Part shown: one piece after another, positions 17,622 to 25,807 of the stretch
How positions within the stretch are numbered: the stretch's first letter is position 1
Layout of the letters: every line of letters begins with the position of its first letter
Assembly (NCBI GenBank): GCA_001898725.1
Contig: MKUV01000078.1
Coordinates: 1 to 39,123 of the forward strand
Origin: Caedibacter sp. 37-49
Lineage (GTDB): Bacteria > Pseudomonadota > Alphaproteobacteria > Caedimonadales > Caedimonadaceae
Length of the DNA: 39,123 bases
Reading direction: 5' to 3'
Made by a program: the position numbers and the translations under genes
The notes under the pieces: generated by a model
Databases searched by the model: none
The model's input: the letters and a program-made list of their open reading frames with translations, nothing else
What the model was told of the DNA's origin: nothing

Positions 17622-18125
17622 ATGAGTGATATCGAAAATAATAAGGAAGAAGAAGTGAGTCGTAATAAAGCTTTTGATTATGATGAAATGGTTCAATCTG
17701 CATTAAGAGGGGTTGTTCGCGACGCTTTGCAACAGGCAAGCAAAGAGGGCTTATCAGGAAGACACCATTTTTATATAACTTTCGAATCCACTCGCCCGGA
17801 TGTAAAGGTGCCAGAGTATCTTCGGAAACAACATCCAGAAGAGATTACAATTGTTCTTCAACATCAATTTTGGGATCTTAAAGCAGACGATAAAGGTTTT
17901 TCAGTCTTGTTAAGCTTTAACGAGGTGCAAGAACGTATTGAAGTCAGCTATGCTGCTTTAATTAGCTTTTTAGATCCTTCGGTAAAGTTCGGTTTACAAT
18001 TCGAGCCAAGTCCCCCCATGCTACCTGAGAAAAAGGCTAAAAAAGAAAAAGTGAGTGACTCTACAAAAAAAGTCGATAACGCAAAAAAAGTTGTTGAACT
18101 GGATACTTTTAGAAATAAGAAGTAA
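17622..18125 (+). CDS. sspB: ClpXP adaptor SspB, alphaproteobacterial type
   Basis: Binds the tmRNA-encoded tag on rescued proteins and hands them to ClpXP for degradation. After a charged N-terminal tail, the folded domain runs from FDYDEMVQSALRGVVRDALQ (about 19-38) through GRHHFYITFESTRPDV, LRKQHPEEITIVLQHQFWDL and YAALISFLDPSVKFGLQF (about 112-129), all matching alphaproteobacterial SspB. A flexible lysine-rich linker then leads to a short end, KKVVELDTFRNKK, that probably docks on ClpX. Length (167) is usual. It lies about 130 bases after tmRNA on the same strand, a meaningful partnership. A terminator follows at 18163-18186. Confidence 0.9.
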   Translation: MSDIENNKEEEVSRNKAFDYDEMVQSALRGVVRDALQQASKEGLSGRHHFYITFESTRPDVKVPEYLRKQHPEEITIVLQHQFWDLKADDKGFSVLLSFNEVQERIEVSYAALISFLDPSVKFGLQFEPSPPMLPEKKAKKEKVSDSTKKVDNAKKVVELDTFRNKK

Positions 18126-18162
18126 AAAATAAAGTTAATTCATATCAGCAATATCATTGAGA

Positions 18163-18186
18163 GGCAGACCATAATCTGCCTTTTTT
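18163..18186 (+). terminator. Intrinsic terminator after sspB
   Basis: Stem GGCAGA (18163-18168) pairs with TCTGCC (18175-18180) around CCATAA, followed directly by six T (18181-18186). Confidence 0.8.
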
Positions 18187-18253
18187 GTTAAGACTAGTAG
18201 ATCTTTTATAAAAAGCTTGTTATAAGAGAGCGATATTAATTGTGGAGGATGAA

Positions 18254-18793
18254 ATGCAAGCATCTCAAAAATTAAGCTTTTTGAAAACATATATACAATC
18301 ATATAGCGGCCAATTTGTAATAGGGGTGATATTACTTTTTGCCTGCTCTCAAATCCACATTCCATTAAAGCCTGTACCAATTACTTTGCAAACAGTCGCT
18401 ATAATGTTGATTGGTTTAACCTACAAGCCCAGGCAAGCATTTGAAATTGTCTTGGCATACCTTTTATTAGGAGCAACAGGCGTTCCAGTCTTTTCTGAGT
18501 TTTCAGGGGGCTATGCCTATCTTTTGGGACCCACAGGAGGTTATTTTGCAGGCTTTTTAGTGGCAGCACCTTTAACAGCTTGGATTTTTTCAAAAATTAC
18601 ACATAAGACTTGGGGCATTATTTTTGCAAGTTGTGCCGTTGGTCAAACAATAATTTATAGCCTTGGGGTGATATGGCTTACAAAGTTCATAGGATTTGAG
18701 GCTGCTATTCAAAGTGGCGTTGTTCCTTTTATACTGCCCGGAGTTGTTAAGACGATTCTGTTAGCAAGTATTGTTAAAGCTCTAAAAAGGTAA
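18254..18793 (+). CDS. bioY: BioY biotin transporter (ECF substrate-binding subunit)
   Basis: Integral membrane S-component that takes up biotin, alone or with an ECF energising module. Signatures are IPLKPVPITLQTVAIMLIGL near the N terminus and YLLLGATGVPVFSEF followed by LGPTGGYFAGFL in the middle, with about six hydrophobic segments. The frame opens at GTG 18242, but a GGAGG at 18244-18248 sits inside that extension and is ideally placed for ATG 18254, so I use the ATG (179 residues). No BioM/BioN genes are adjacent. A solitary importer suggests dependence on outside biotin, but synthesis genes could lie elsewhere. The DUF1284 gene follows after three bases. Confidence 0.92.
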   Translation: MQASQKLSFLKTYIQSYSGQFVIGVILLFACSQIHIPLKPVPITLQTVAIMLIGLTYKPRQAFEIVLAYLLLGATGVPVFSEFSGGYAYLLGPTGGYFAGFLVAAPLTAWIFSKITHKTWGIIFASCAVGQTIIYSLGVIWLTKFIGFEAAIQSGVVPFILPGVVKTILLASIVKALKR

Positions 18794-18796
18794 GGC

Positions 18797-19210
18797 ATGT
18801 TAACTTTTCGTCCCCATCATTTCATGTGTACACTTGGATTTGTTGGGGAAGGTTATTCACCAGATTTTATCAAAAATTACGCGACTATCGTTAATAAGAT
18901 TACGAGAGACGAAAATACTTCTATAAAAGTGAGCTTTGGGACGGATTCTATTTGTACGTCTTGTCCTAATAAGCTTGCACGTGATTTGTGTACAAGCCAA
19001 AAAAAAATTGATTCATTAGATCAAGCGCATGCTAGTATTTTAAATTTGAAAGACGGTGAGATTCTTACTTGGAGGCAAGCAAAAGGTCGTATTCTCAAAA
19101 AAATGACCTACAAAAATTTTTATTCTGCCTGTAAAGAATGTTCTTGGAAAAAATTAGGCGTGTGTGAGGCAGCCTTAAAAAACCTAAAGGTTTCCTCTTT
19201 TTTAAGCTGA
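18797..19210 (+). CDS. DUF1284 family cysteine-rich protein
   Basis: A 137-residue soluble protein. It begins LTFRPHHFMCTLGFVGEGYS, the DUF1284 N-terminal pattern, and has cysteines in ICTSCPNKLARDLC and in YSACKECSWKKLGVC. These spaced cysteines suggest metal or iron-sulfur binding, which is inference. Function is unknown. The start has AAGG upstream and the gene lies three bases after bioY, so the two are co-transcribed. Confidence 0.8.
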   Translation: MLTFRPHHFMCTLGFVGEGYSPDFIKNYATIVNKITRDENTSIKVSFGTDSICTSCPNKLARDLCTSQKKIDSLDQAHASILNLKDGEILTWRQAKGRILKKMTYKNFYSACKECSWKKLGVCEAALKNLKVSSFLS

Positions 19211-19237
19211 TTTTATACCATCGCACTATGTAATACA

Positions 19238-19678
19238 TTAGCAGAAGAACGCGTTAACCATAGTGGAATAAGAGTTTTGAAAGGCTCCAGCCCTAAAATC
19301 AATTTCAGCTATTTGAGAGAGAGCAATCCAGGTCAATTCAATATGTTTTTCACCTTGTAGGAGCTTATTGTCGACTTTTAAGGTTTCAGCTGCAGCTTCA
19401 AAAACGAAGTTATACTCATGATTATGACACTTGCTATTTTGTCCGGGCTCAAAGCTATATTCAAGGCAACCTAAAAATCTTTTAATACAAGATTGAGCGC
19501 CAGTTTCTTCAACTAATTCGCGCAACAGTGCTTTCTCAGCGGATTCTCCATGTTCAATATGGCCTCCGGGAAGAAAATAAAAGTTGAGAGGCAAATCAGT
19601 TGTTTTACATTATAATATATGATTTTGATCAATAATGACTGCTCGACTTAGAGCATGGATGTTATTCATGTTGCTCAT
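19238..19678 (-). pseudogene. NUDIX hydrolase gene interrupted by one in-frame stop
   Basis: The downstream part has a complete NUDIX box, GHIEHGESAEKALLRELVEE followed by TGA (G-x5-E-x7-R-E-x2-E-E-x-G), and would hydrolyse a nucleoside diphosphate derivative. An N-terminal part in the same frame, MSNMNNIHALSRAVIIDQNHIL from ATG 19678, runs into TAA at 19610-19612 and then continues CKTTDLPLNFYFLPGG with no frameshift. The joined frame is 147 codons including the final stop, a normal small NUDIX size, and the N-terminal part is the beta-strand start of the fold. One base change in a leucine codon (TTA to TAA) would explain it. Restart at the TTG at 19594 would give 118 residues lacking the first strand, so activity is doubtful. 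A sequencing error cannot be excluded. Confidence 0.8.
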
Positions 19679-19787
19679 TTTCTGTGTCTCTTGATTATTT
19701 AATCACGCTATTTATTGATTATTTATAATTTTATCAAGAGCTGTTTGACTTTTTTCTTCATTTTTTTGTAAGGTTCGTTGAAACCTC

Positions 19788-19814
19788 TTGACTTTTGCTT
19801 ACAAGAATTATACT
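19788..19814 (+). promoter_or_regulatory. Probable promoter for rplU-rpmA
   Basis: TTGACT (19788-19793) and TATACT (19809-19814) resemble -35 and -10 boxes, with a rather short 15-base spacer. A leader of about 100 bases would precede rplU. Confidence 0.5.
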
Positions 19815-19918
19815 GAAAAGTATCGTAAGCCTGAATTCAGGTTTAAAATTAGTTTTTACTTAATGCTTAAGTATGTTAAAGAAGCACAAGCTTATAAATT
19901 TAAATAGATGGGTTGAAA

Positions 19919-20464
19919 ATGTTTGCAGTCATTAAGACAGGTGGAAAGCAATATAAAGTCTCAAGTGGAGATGTTGTAAAAGTTGAGCGCTTAGAAGGTG
20001 AAGCAGGAGCTACTCTACATTTAGGGGATGTATTAATGCTTGGAGCCGACAACAACATGACTGTTGGAGCGCCATTTTTACAAGATGCCGCGGTGCGCGC
20101 AACGATTTTAGAGCAAGGTCGTGGAGATAAAATTATTGTTTTCAAAAAGCGTCGCCGTCAAGGATATCGCCGGAAAGCTGGACATCGTCAAGATTTAACT
20201 GTTTTACGAATTGAAGAAGTAATTGCAACTGGTGGAAGTGGACTTCCTAAGCTTATAGCTGCTAAAAAAAGCGCTTCTACACCTAAAACCGTAGAAGAAA
20301 AGCCAGCTAAGGCTGCTTCAGCTCCAAAAATAGCTAAAGAAGAAACAGTGTCTAGCCAAAAGAGAGTTGAGACTAAAAGTACTGTAAAGAAAACAGTAAG
20401 TGAAGAGCCTGCAGCTTCAGAAAAAGTTAAGAAACCTGCGGCTAAAAAAGAGACAAAGAAGTAG
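19919..20464 (+). CDS. rplU: 50S ribosomal protein L21 with C-terminal extension
   Basis: Structural protein of the large ribosomal subunit that binds 23S rRNA. Residues 1-105 are the standard protein, from [18 protein letters not shown] to the basic [20 protein letters not shown] and IEEVIA. The remaining 75 or so residues are a low-complexity tail of Ala, Lys, Glu, Ser, Thr and Pro (such as [20 protein letters not shown]), probably disordered; the family is usually a little over 100 residues. I chose ATG 19919, the canonical MFAVI start, over the TTG two codons earlier. rpmA follows after ten bases. Confidence 0.95.
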   Translation: MFAVIKTGGKQYKVSSGDVVKVERLEGEAGATLHLGDVLMLGADNNMTVGAPFLQDAAVRATILEQGRGDKIIVFKKRRRQGYRRKAGHRQDLTVLRIEEVIATGGSGLPKLIAAKKSASTPKTVEEKPAKAASAPKIAKEETVSSQKRVETKSTVKKTVSEEPAASEKVKKPAAKKETKK

Positions 20465-20474
20465 GAGATCATAA

Positions 20475-20729
20475 ATGGCACATAAAAAGGCTGGCGGTAG
20501 CTCTCGTAACGGACGCGATTCTCAAGGTCGTCGTTTGGGTGTAAAAAAATTTGGTGGCGAGTCCGTCATTTCAGGAAACATTATTGTTCGTCAAAGAGGG
20601 ACAAAATTTCACCCTGGTAAAAATGTTGGAATTGGGACAGATCATACTCTTTTTGCAACAATTGAAGGTAAAGTACAATTTTCTTCAGGCATAAAAGGTC
20701 GCACATACGTTTCTGTTATTACTCAGTAA
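20475..20729 (+). CDS. rpmA: 50S ribosomal protein L27
   Basis: Large-subunit protein near the peptidyl transferase centre. The 84 residues begin [20 protein letters not shown], the usual short N-terminal tail, and continue LGVKKFGGE and [19 protein letters not shown], all standard. A GGAG lies upstream. A strong terminator (20753-20788) follows, so rplU-rpmA is a closed unit. Confidence 0.97.
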   Translation: MAHKKAGGSSRNGRDSQGRRLGVKKFGGESVISGNIIVRQRGTKFHPGKNVGIGTDHTLFATIEGKVQFSSGIKGRTYVSVITQ

Positions 20730-20752
20730 CTTATTTTTGGAATAAAGATTTC

Positions 20753-21810
<1,058 letters not shown>

Positions 21811-21881
21811 TTTCTACAAATACATTTTATTTCAATGAAATTTAGAGTATAATTGTAATATAGGGTTTAAAATAGAAGATA

Positions 21882-22274
21882 ATGAAAGAAAATAAAAAAA
21901 CACATTCCTCAATATTTGAGACATCTCTTATACCCTTCCTCATGACTTTTTTAGAAGATCATAAAGTTGAAAATATTGTACTCATTGACCTTCTTAATAA
22001 ATCTACTTTTACAGATTACATGATTATTGGAAGTGGGCGTTCACAAAAACATGTAAGAATGAGTATTGAAATTTTACAAATCGAACTATTAAAACAAGGG
22101 CATAAAAATATCGTTGTTGAAGGATTACCAGCAAGCGAATGGGTTCTTTTAGATACAGGGTCAGTTATAATACATCTCTTTACACCTGAAATGAGAAGTT
22201 TTTATAATCTAGAAAAAATGTGGTCCACTGATTTCAGGCCAATACATCATCATGAAGAGAAATTAGGAGCGTAA
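21882..22274 (+). CDS. rsfS: Ribosomal silencing factor RsfS
   Basis: Binds ribosomal protein L14 and blocks subunit joining when nutrients are scarce. The 130 residues show the family pattern: VLIDLLNKSTFTDYMIIGSG, then RSQKHVRMSIEIL, EGLPASEWVLLDTGSVIIHLFTPEMRSFYNLEKMW. It lies 71 bases after obgE. In many alphaproteobacteria rlmH comes next; here it is absent and a damaged or frameshifted small ORF follows. Confidence 0.93.
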   Translation: MKENKKTHSSIFETSLIPFLMTFLEDHKVENIVLIDLLNKSTFTDYMIIGSGRSQKHVRMSIEILQIELLKQGHKNIVVEGLPASEWVLLDTGSVIIHLFTPEMRSFYNLEKMWSTDFRPIHHHEEKLGA

Positions 22275-22280
22275 ATTTTT

Positions 22281-22599
22281 ATGGATGATATGGAAATTGA
22301 CTCAAATCCTTCAGAAGATAACAATATATCTGAACAAAAGGGATATGTTGACACCGAAGGTAATGAAAAATGTCAGAAAGAAAAGCCAGCTCAAATCTCA
22401 TTTTTGAAAGAACGCGATGAGAAAAGAAAAAATGCAAAACTTTCTTATCAAAGTTATGTCACAAAGCTTACAGGGTATGTCACGATTTATGATGCGAGTT
22501 GTACGACAGGAACTGCTACTTCAGCATCTCGATGGCAAACATGTCCCAATCTACGTGGTGGGGCCGAAGAATAAAATCCTAAGAGAAATTCGCTTATAA
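22281..22599 (+). pseudogene. Small unrecognised gene with probable frameshift at an A6 run
   Basis: I do not recognise this gene. From ATG 22281, with AGGAG eleven bases upstream, the frame reads an acidic start (MDDMEIDSNPSEDNN) and a charged segment ending FLKERDEKRK. Past the six-A run at 22427-22432 this frame becomes Thr/Ser/Cys-rich and unprotein-like, ending at 22574, while the +1 frame becomes convincing: MQNFLIKVMSQSLQG, RFMMRVVRQELLLQHLDG, then HVPIYVVGPKNKILREIRL to a stop at 22597-22599. With five A instead of six, one continuous product of about 105 residues would result. This could be a mutation, a sequencing error or slippage. Two short overlapping genes are less likely. Confidence 0.5.
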
Positions 22600-22645
22600 A
22601 TTTAACGAAATAAACTCAATAAAGCTTAATAAGGAATAAGACAAA

Positions 22646-23191
22646 ATGCATGACTCTTTTGAAATTGAAGCACTCAAAAAAAATCTTGAAACAAGATATG
22701 AATATGCTGGTTTTTGGGTTCGATTTATGGGGTGGAGTTTAGATACGTTGATCTTAACGTTTCTTTTAATGCCAATTTTTATAAGCTTAATGACTTTAAG
22801 TAGTTTTAATAACGAGTTAGCAAATCAAGCGAATCAAGCAAAGCAAATTTCAGCGTCTATACATTTAATTGCAAACTTTTCTTTCATTTTTGTTGCCTAC
22901 ATTATTCCTCTCATTATTCAATGGTTATATTTTTCCCTTCAATATATCTCAAAGCACCAAGCAACAATTGGGATGAGAGCATTTGGCCTTAAAATAATTT
23001 CAGAAACGGGCGAGCCTATTAATTTTGGTCGAGCAACAAGCCGATATTTAGCATCCTTTTTATCAGGGGCAATTTTTTTTATTGGTCGCTTTATGATGGC
23101 CTTCACACCTCATAAGCAAACTTTGCATGATATTATGGCTGGGACTTATGTTATTCGTAAAGTAGAAGTGCAAAAGGATAATTCTGTTTAG
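22646..23191 (+). CDS. RDD family membrane protein
   Basis: A 181-residue inner-membrane protein of unknown function. The RDD pattern appears as YAGFWVRFMGWSLDTLIL in the first transmembrane helix (the usual R-D-D is partly replaced: R is kept, the first D is replaced, D in SLDT is kept), two more hydrophobic segments follow at about 73-100 and 136-154, and the typical end HKQTLHDIMAGTYVIRK closes the domain. AAGGA lies upstream of the ATG. The RNase P RNA gene follows about 40 bases later. Confidence 0.85.
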   Translation: MHDSFEIEALKKNLETRYEYAGFWVRFMGWSLDTLILTFLLMPIFISLMTLSSFNNELANQANQAKQISASIHLIANFSFIFVAYIIPLIIQWLYFSLQYISKHQATIGMRAFGLKIISETGEPINFGRATSRYLASFLSGAIFFIGRFMMAFTPHKQTLHDIMAGTYVIRKVEVQKDNSV

Positions 23192-23230
23192 GTTGAGAAA
23201 TAAATAGAAACTTGCTACAAACAAAAAGAG

Positions 23231-23597
23231 ACTCGAAGGTCGGATGATCGCTTTTAAAATTTTAAAAGAGGAAAGTCCGGGCTCCACGGAAAGAGGATGC
23301 TGGATAACGTCCAGCGAGGGTAACCTTAGGGAAAGTGCCACAGAAAATATACCGCCAGCTAAGCTGGTAAGGGTGAAATGGTGCGGTAAGAGCGCACCGC
23401 GCTTTTGGTGACAAAGGCGGCAGGGTAAACCCCATCCGGAGCAAGACCAAATAGGGACGATACTTAGGACAACCTAAAGGCGCCTTTCCGCGTTATCGTC
23501 CGGGTAGGTCGCGTGAAGCTTTTGGTAACAAAAGTTCCAGATGAATGATCATCCCTGGTAATCCCAGGACAGAACCCGGCTTATAGACCTTCGAGCT
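23231..23597 (+). ncRNA. rnpB: RNase P RNA, bacterial type A
   Basis: Catalytic RNA that cuts the 5' leader from pre-tRNA. Helix P1 is ctcgaaggtc (23232-23241) with gaccttcgag (23586-23595). Conserved elements are gaggaaagtccgggctccac at about 23269, the agggtgaaa region near 23370, and the 3' end segment ggacagaacccggcttatag before P1 closes. The size (about 365 bases) fits alphaproteobacterial RNAs. A T-rich run directly after P1 (23597-23608) may serve as terminator. No promoter is obvious in the 40 bases between it and the RDD gene. Confidence 0.97.
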
Positions 23598-23651
23598 TTC
23601 TTTTTTCTGTTTTATAAGTGGATTACAATTTTCTAAAAGCGGATTCTAGTA

Positions 23652-24581
23652 ATGAGTCATTTTCCTTTATCCTTTCAACCTTTGAAACCTGGAGATGTAA
23701 TATCTGTTGTTGCACCCTCATATGGTTCAGAAGAGGGGCTTCTTGAAAAAGTACGCTCCTTCTTAAAAAGTTGGGACCTCAAAATGAAAATTTCATGCGA
23801 TATTTTTGGGGAAGATTTGTTGTATGCAAATTCTGACACAAAGCGATTTGAAACGTTGGTTGAGGCTCTCTATGACGATACAACTAAAGCTATTTGGTGC
23901 CTTCAAGGTGGTGCAGGATGTAAACGCCTAATTCCTTTATTAGAAAAAATTGAAGCTCCTGCTGTTGAGAAAATCTTCATTGGCTTAAGTGATATCACAG
24001 CATTGCATACATTCTTCCATCAAAAATGGAACTGGAAGCCTATTCATGCTTCACCGCTTAGGCGACTAGGGCTTGGTATATTTGAACCTTGGGCAATTGA
24101 TGAATTAAAAGAGGTCTTATTTGGCCTCAAAAATGAGATTCAATTTAATGATTTAGTTGCCTTGAATTCTTATGCTCAAAACCTAGAAATAATTACAGCT
24201 CCAATTGTTGGTGGAAACTTAGCTGTTTTACAATATAGTCTCGGAACAAATTGGCAGATTCAAACCAATAATAAAATACTGTTGCTAGAAGACGTGAACG
24301 AAAAGCCATACCGTGTTGCAGAATATTTAGAACACTTCCGTCAGGCAAACGCCTTTAAAGAGATAAAGGCTTTGCTGCTAGCTGATTTTACATATGATAC
24401 ACCTGAACAAGATCAAAGCGCACTTTTGCAAGAAGTTTTTAAAAAGTTCGCTTCTGAAGTCCAGTTCCCTGTTTTTAGAATGGCTGATATTGGTCATGGA
24501 CCAGTTAGCCGTCCTTTTATGGTTGGAGGCCCCGCAATCTTGTATGGGGAAGAACAAAAACTTATATGCTCCTTCCCTTAG
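23652..24581 (+). CDS. Peptidase S66 (L,D-carboxypeptidase, LdcA/MccF-like)
   Basis: Serine peptidase that probably trims the terminal D-alanine from murein tetrapeptides during cell-wall recycling; MccF-type relatives cleave peptide antibiotics instead. The opening KPGDVISVVAPS is typical. The nucleophile is Ser113 in GLSDITALH, and the other catalytic residues fit Glu213 (LLLEDVNEKPYR) and His282 (DIGHG). The nucleophile-elbow arginine-glycine motif RGGYG is here LQGGAG. At 309 residues it has family length. The ATG has only a weak ribosome site. It converges with ogt. Confidence 0.88.
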   Translation: MSHFPLSFQPLKPGDVISVVAPSYGSEEGLLEKVRSFLKSWDLKMKISCDIFGEDLLYANSDTKRFETLVEALYDDTTKAIWCLQGGAGCKRLIPLLEKIEAPAVEKIFIGLSDITALHTFFHQKWNWKPIHASPLRRLGLGIFEPWAIDELKEVLFGLKNEIQFNDLVALNSYAQNLEIITAPIVGGNLAVLQYSLGTNWQIQTNNKILLLEDVNEKPYRVAEYLEHFRQANAFKEIKALLLADFTYDTPEQDQSALLQEVFKKFASEVQFPVFRMADIGHGPVSRPFMVGGPAILYGEEQKLICSFP

Positions 24582-24606
24582 CTTCATAACATATAAAGTG
24601 GATTTC

Positions 24607-25104
24607 CTAAGCGGCAAATGCCCTCTGAGGATTTTCTATTTTTAAGAGAAAAGCTTTTGTCTCAAGACCACCTGCAAATCCTGTGAGTTTACCATTTGCA
24701 CCAATCACACGGTGACAAGGTGCAATAATTGAGAGTGGATTTTTACCATTCGCAGCGCCAACAGCTCGAACTGCCTTTGGATTGCCAATTTGTTTTGCTA
24801 TTTGAGCATAACTACGCGTTTCCCCAAAAGGGATTGTTAAAAGGGCTTGCCAAACCTTTTTTTGAAATTCAGTCCCAATGAGATCAAGTTTTAAAGAAAA
24901 CTTTTTTAATTTTCCCGTGAAATAGTTATTTAATTGTTGTTCAGCCTCAAGAAGGAAAGGGTGATTTTTATCTTCTGTTATGGAGGTGAAAGAAGTGCGC
25001 TCTGGAGAATCATTCTCCCATAATATTCCAGTAAGACCTTTATCGTTAGCGATTAACTTTAAAATACCAACAGGTGATTTCATTGTTTTATAAAGATAAG
25101 GCAT
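24607..25104 (-). CDS. ogt: Methylated-DNA--protein-cysteine S-methyltransferase
   Basis: Suicide repair protein that moves alkyl groups from O6-guanine to its own cysteine. The acceptor is Cys130 in IAPCHRVIG, preceded by SYAQIAKQIGNPKAVRAVG, the helix-turn-helix with the arginine finger, and followed by GFAGGLETKAFLLKIE. At 165 residues it is an Ogt-type single-domain protein, without the Ada regulatory part. GGAG lies upstream of the ATG. It stands as a separate unit; the 164 bases to the rppH end hold no recognisable gene. Confidence 0.95.
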   Translation of the reverse strand: MPYLYKTMKSPVGILKLIANDKGLTGILWENDSPERTSFTSITEDKNHPFLLEAEQQLNNYFTGKLKKFSLKLDLIGTEFQKKVWQALLTIPFGETRSYAQIAKQIGNPKAVRAVGAANGKNPLSIIAPCHRVIGANGKLTGFAGGLETKAFLLKIENPQRAFAA

Positions 25105-25268
25105 AATTAGTCTCCTAAGGGTTATGAGAAAAGTATAATTTGATAACTGAGTTGACTATTATAACTACTATAGCTGAAGAAATATTTTGTTACAATTTTG
25201 ATTTTAAATTTACTTATGATTTAAATAATGAAGTCGTAATTGGCCAAGTGAAAGCCAACATCTTTATT

Positions 25269-25775
25269 CTATTCAGCTTCATTTACTAATAAGTTAGGTT
25301 TTATAAAAGAATTAAACTCCTCTATTAAAGCTTGATATGTCTTTTGCTTAAAAGAAATGGCAAGAATAGGAAGTTCTTTTATTTCTATCCATTGCCATTC
25401 ATTGAATTCTGGTTGCTCTGTAGCAACATTAATATCAGTATCTTGTCCTGAAAAACGCATTAGGAACCATTTTTGCCGCTGACCACGATAGTTTCCTCCC
25501 CATACTTTATTAATAAGATAAGGCGGAAAATCATAACTATGCCAGGTTTGCGATATCGCTAAAATTTTAGCATTGTTCGTTCCTATTTCTTCTTCTAATT
25601 CACGGAAGGCAGCTTCGTCTGGAGTTTCACCTTCATTAATTCCACCCTGGGGCATTTGCCATGCTTTTGATGAGGGCGTAATACGTTTACCGACAAAAAC
25701 CTTATTCTCTGGGTTTAACAGCATAATACCAACGCCGTTACGGTAAGGTAAAATCTGCTTTTTCTTATGTTTCAC
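25269..25775 (-). CDS. rppH: RNA pyrophosphohydrolase
   Basis: Removes pyrophosphate from the 5' end of mRNA, starting decay. The NUDIX box is GGINEGETPDEAAFRELEEE followed by IGT. Other family sequences are YRNGVGIMLLNPENKVFVGKR, AWQMPQGG, and the late WRGQ-like GNYRGQRQKWFLMRF with EFNEWQWI. At 168 residues it has RppH length. AAGGG precedes the ATG. It follows ctpA by 32 bases, the common alphaproteobacterial order ctpA-rppH. Confidence 0.94.
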   Translation of the reverse strand: MKHKKKQILPYRNGVGIMLLNPENKVFVGKRITPSSKAWQMPQGGINEGETPDEAAFRELEEEIGTNNAKILAISQTWHSYDFPPYLINKVWGGNYRGQRQKWFLMRFSGQDTDINVATEQPEFNEWQWIEIKELPILAISFKQKTYQALIEEFNSFIKPNLLVNEAE

Positions 25776-25807
25776 TTTCCCTTCTTTCTTTATCTTCTAT
25801 TAAAGTC

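Noticed and set aside
20188-20481. Minus-strand ORF of 97 codons
   Set aside because: Antisense of the repetitive rplU tail, which leaves frames open by composition.
23063-23450. Minus-strand ORFs over the end of the RDD gene and RNase P RNA
   Set aside because: They overlap a firmly recognised RNA gene and have no protein-like features.
25133-25277. Plus-strand frame of about 46 codons (TIITTIAEEIF...)
   Set aside because: It starts at TTG, has no ribosome site and runs into the rppH 3' end. It could be a remnant, but there is not enough to call it.
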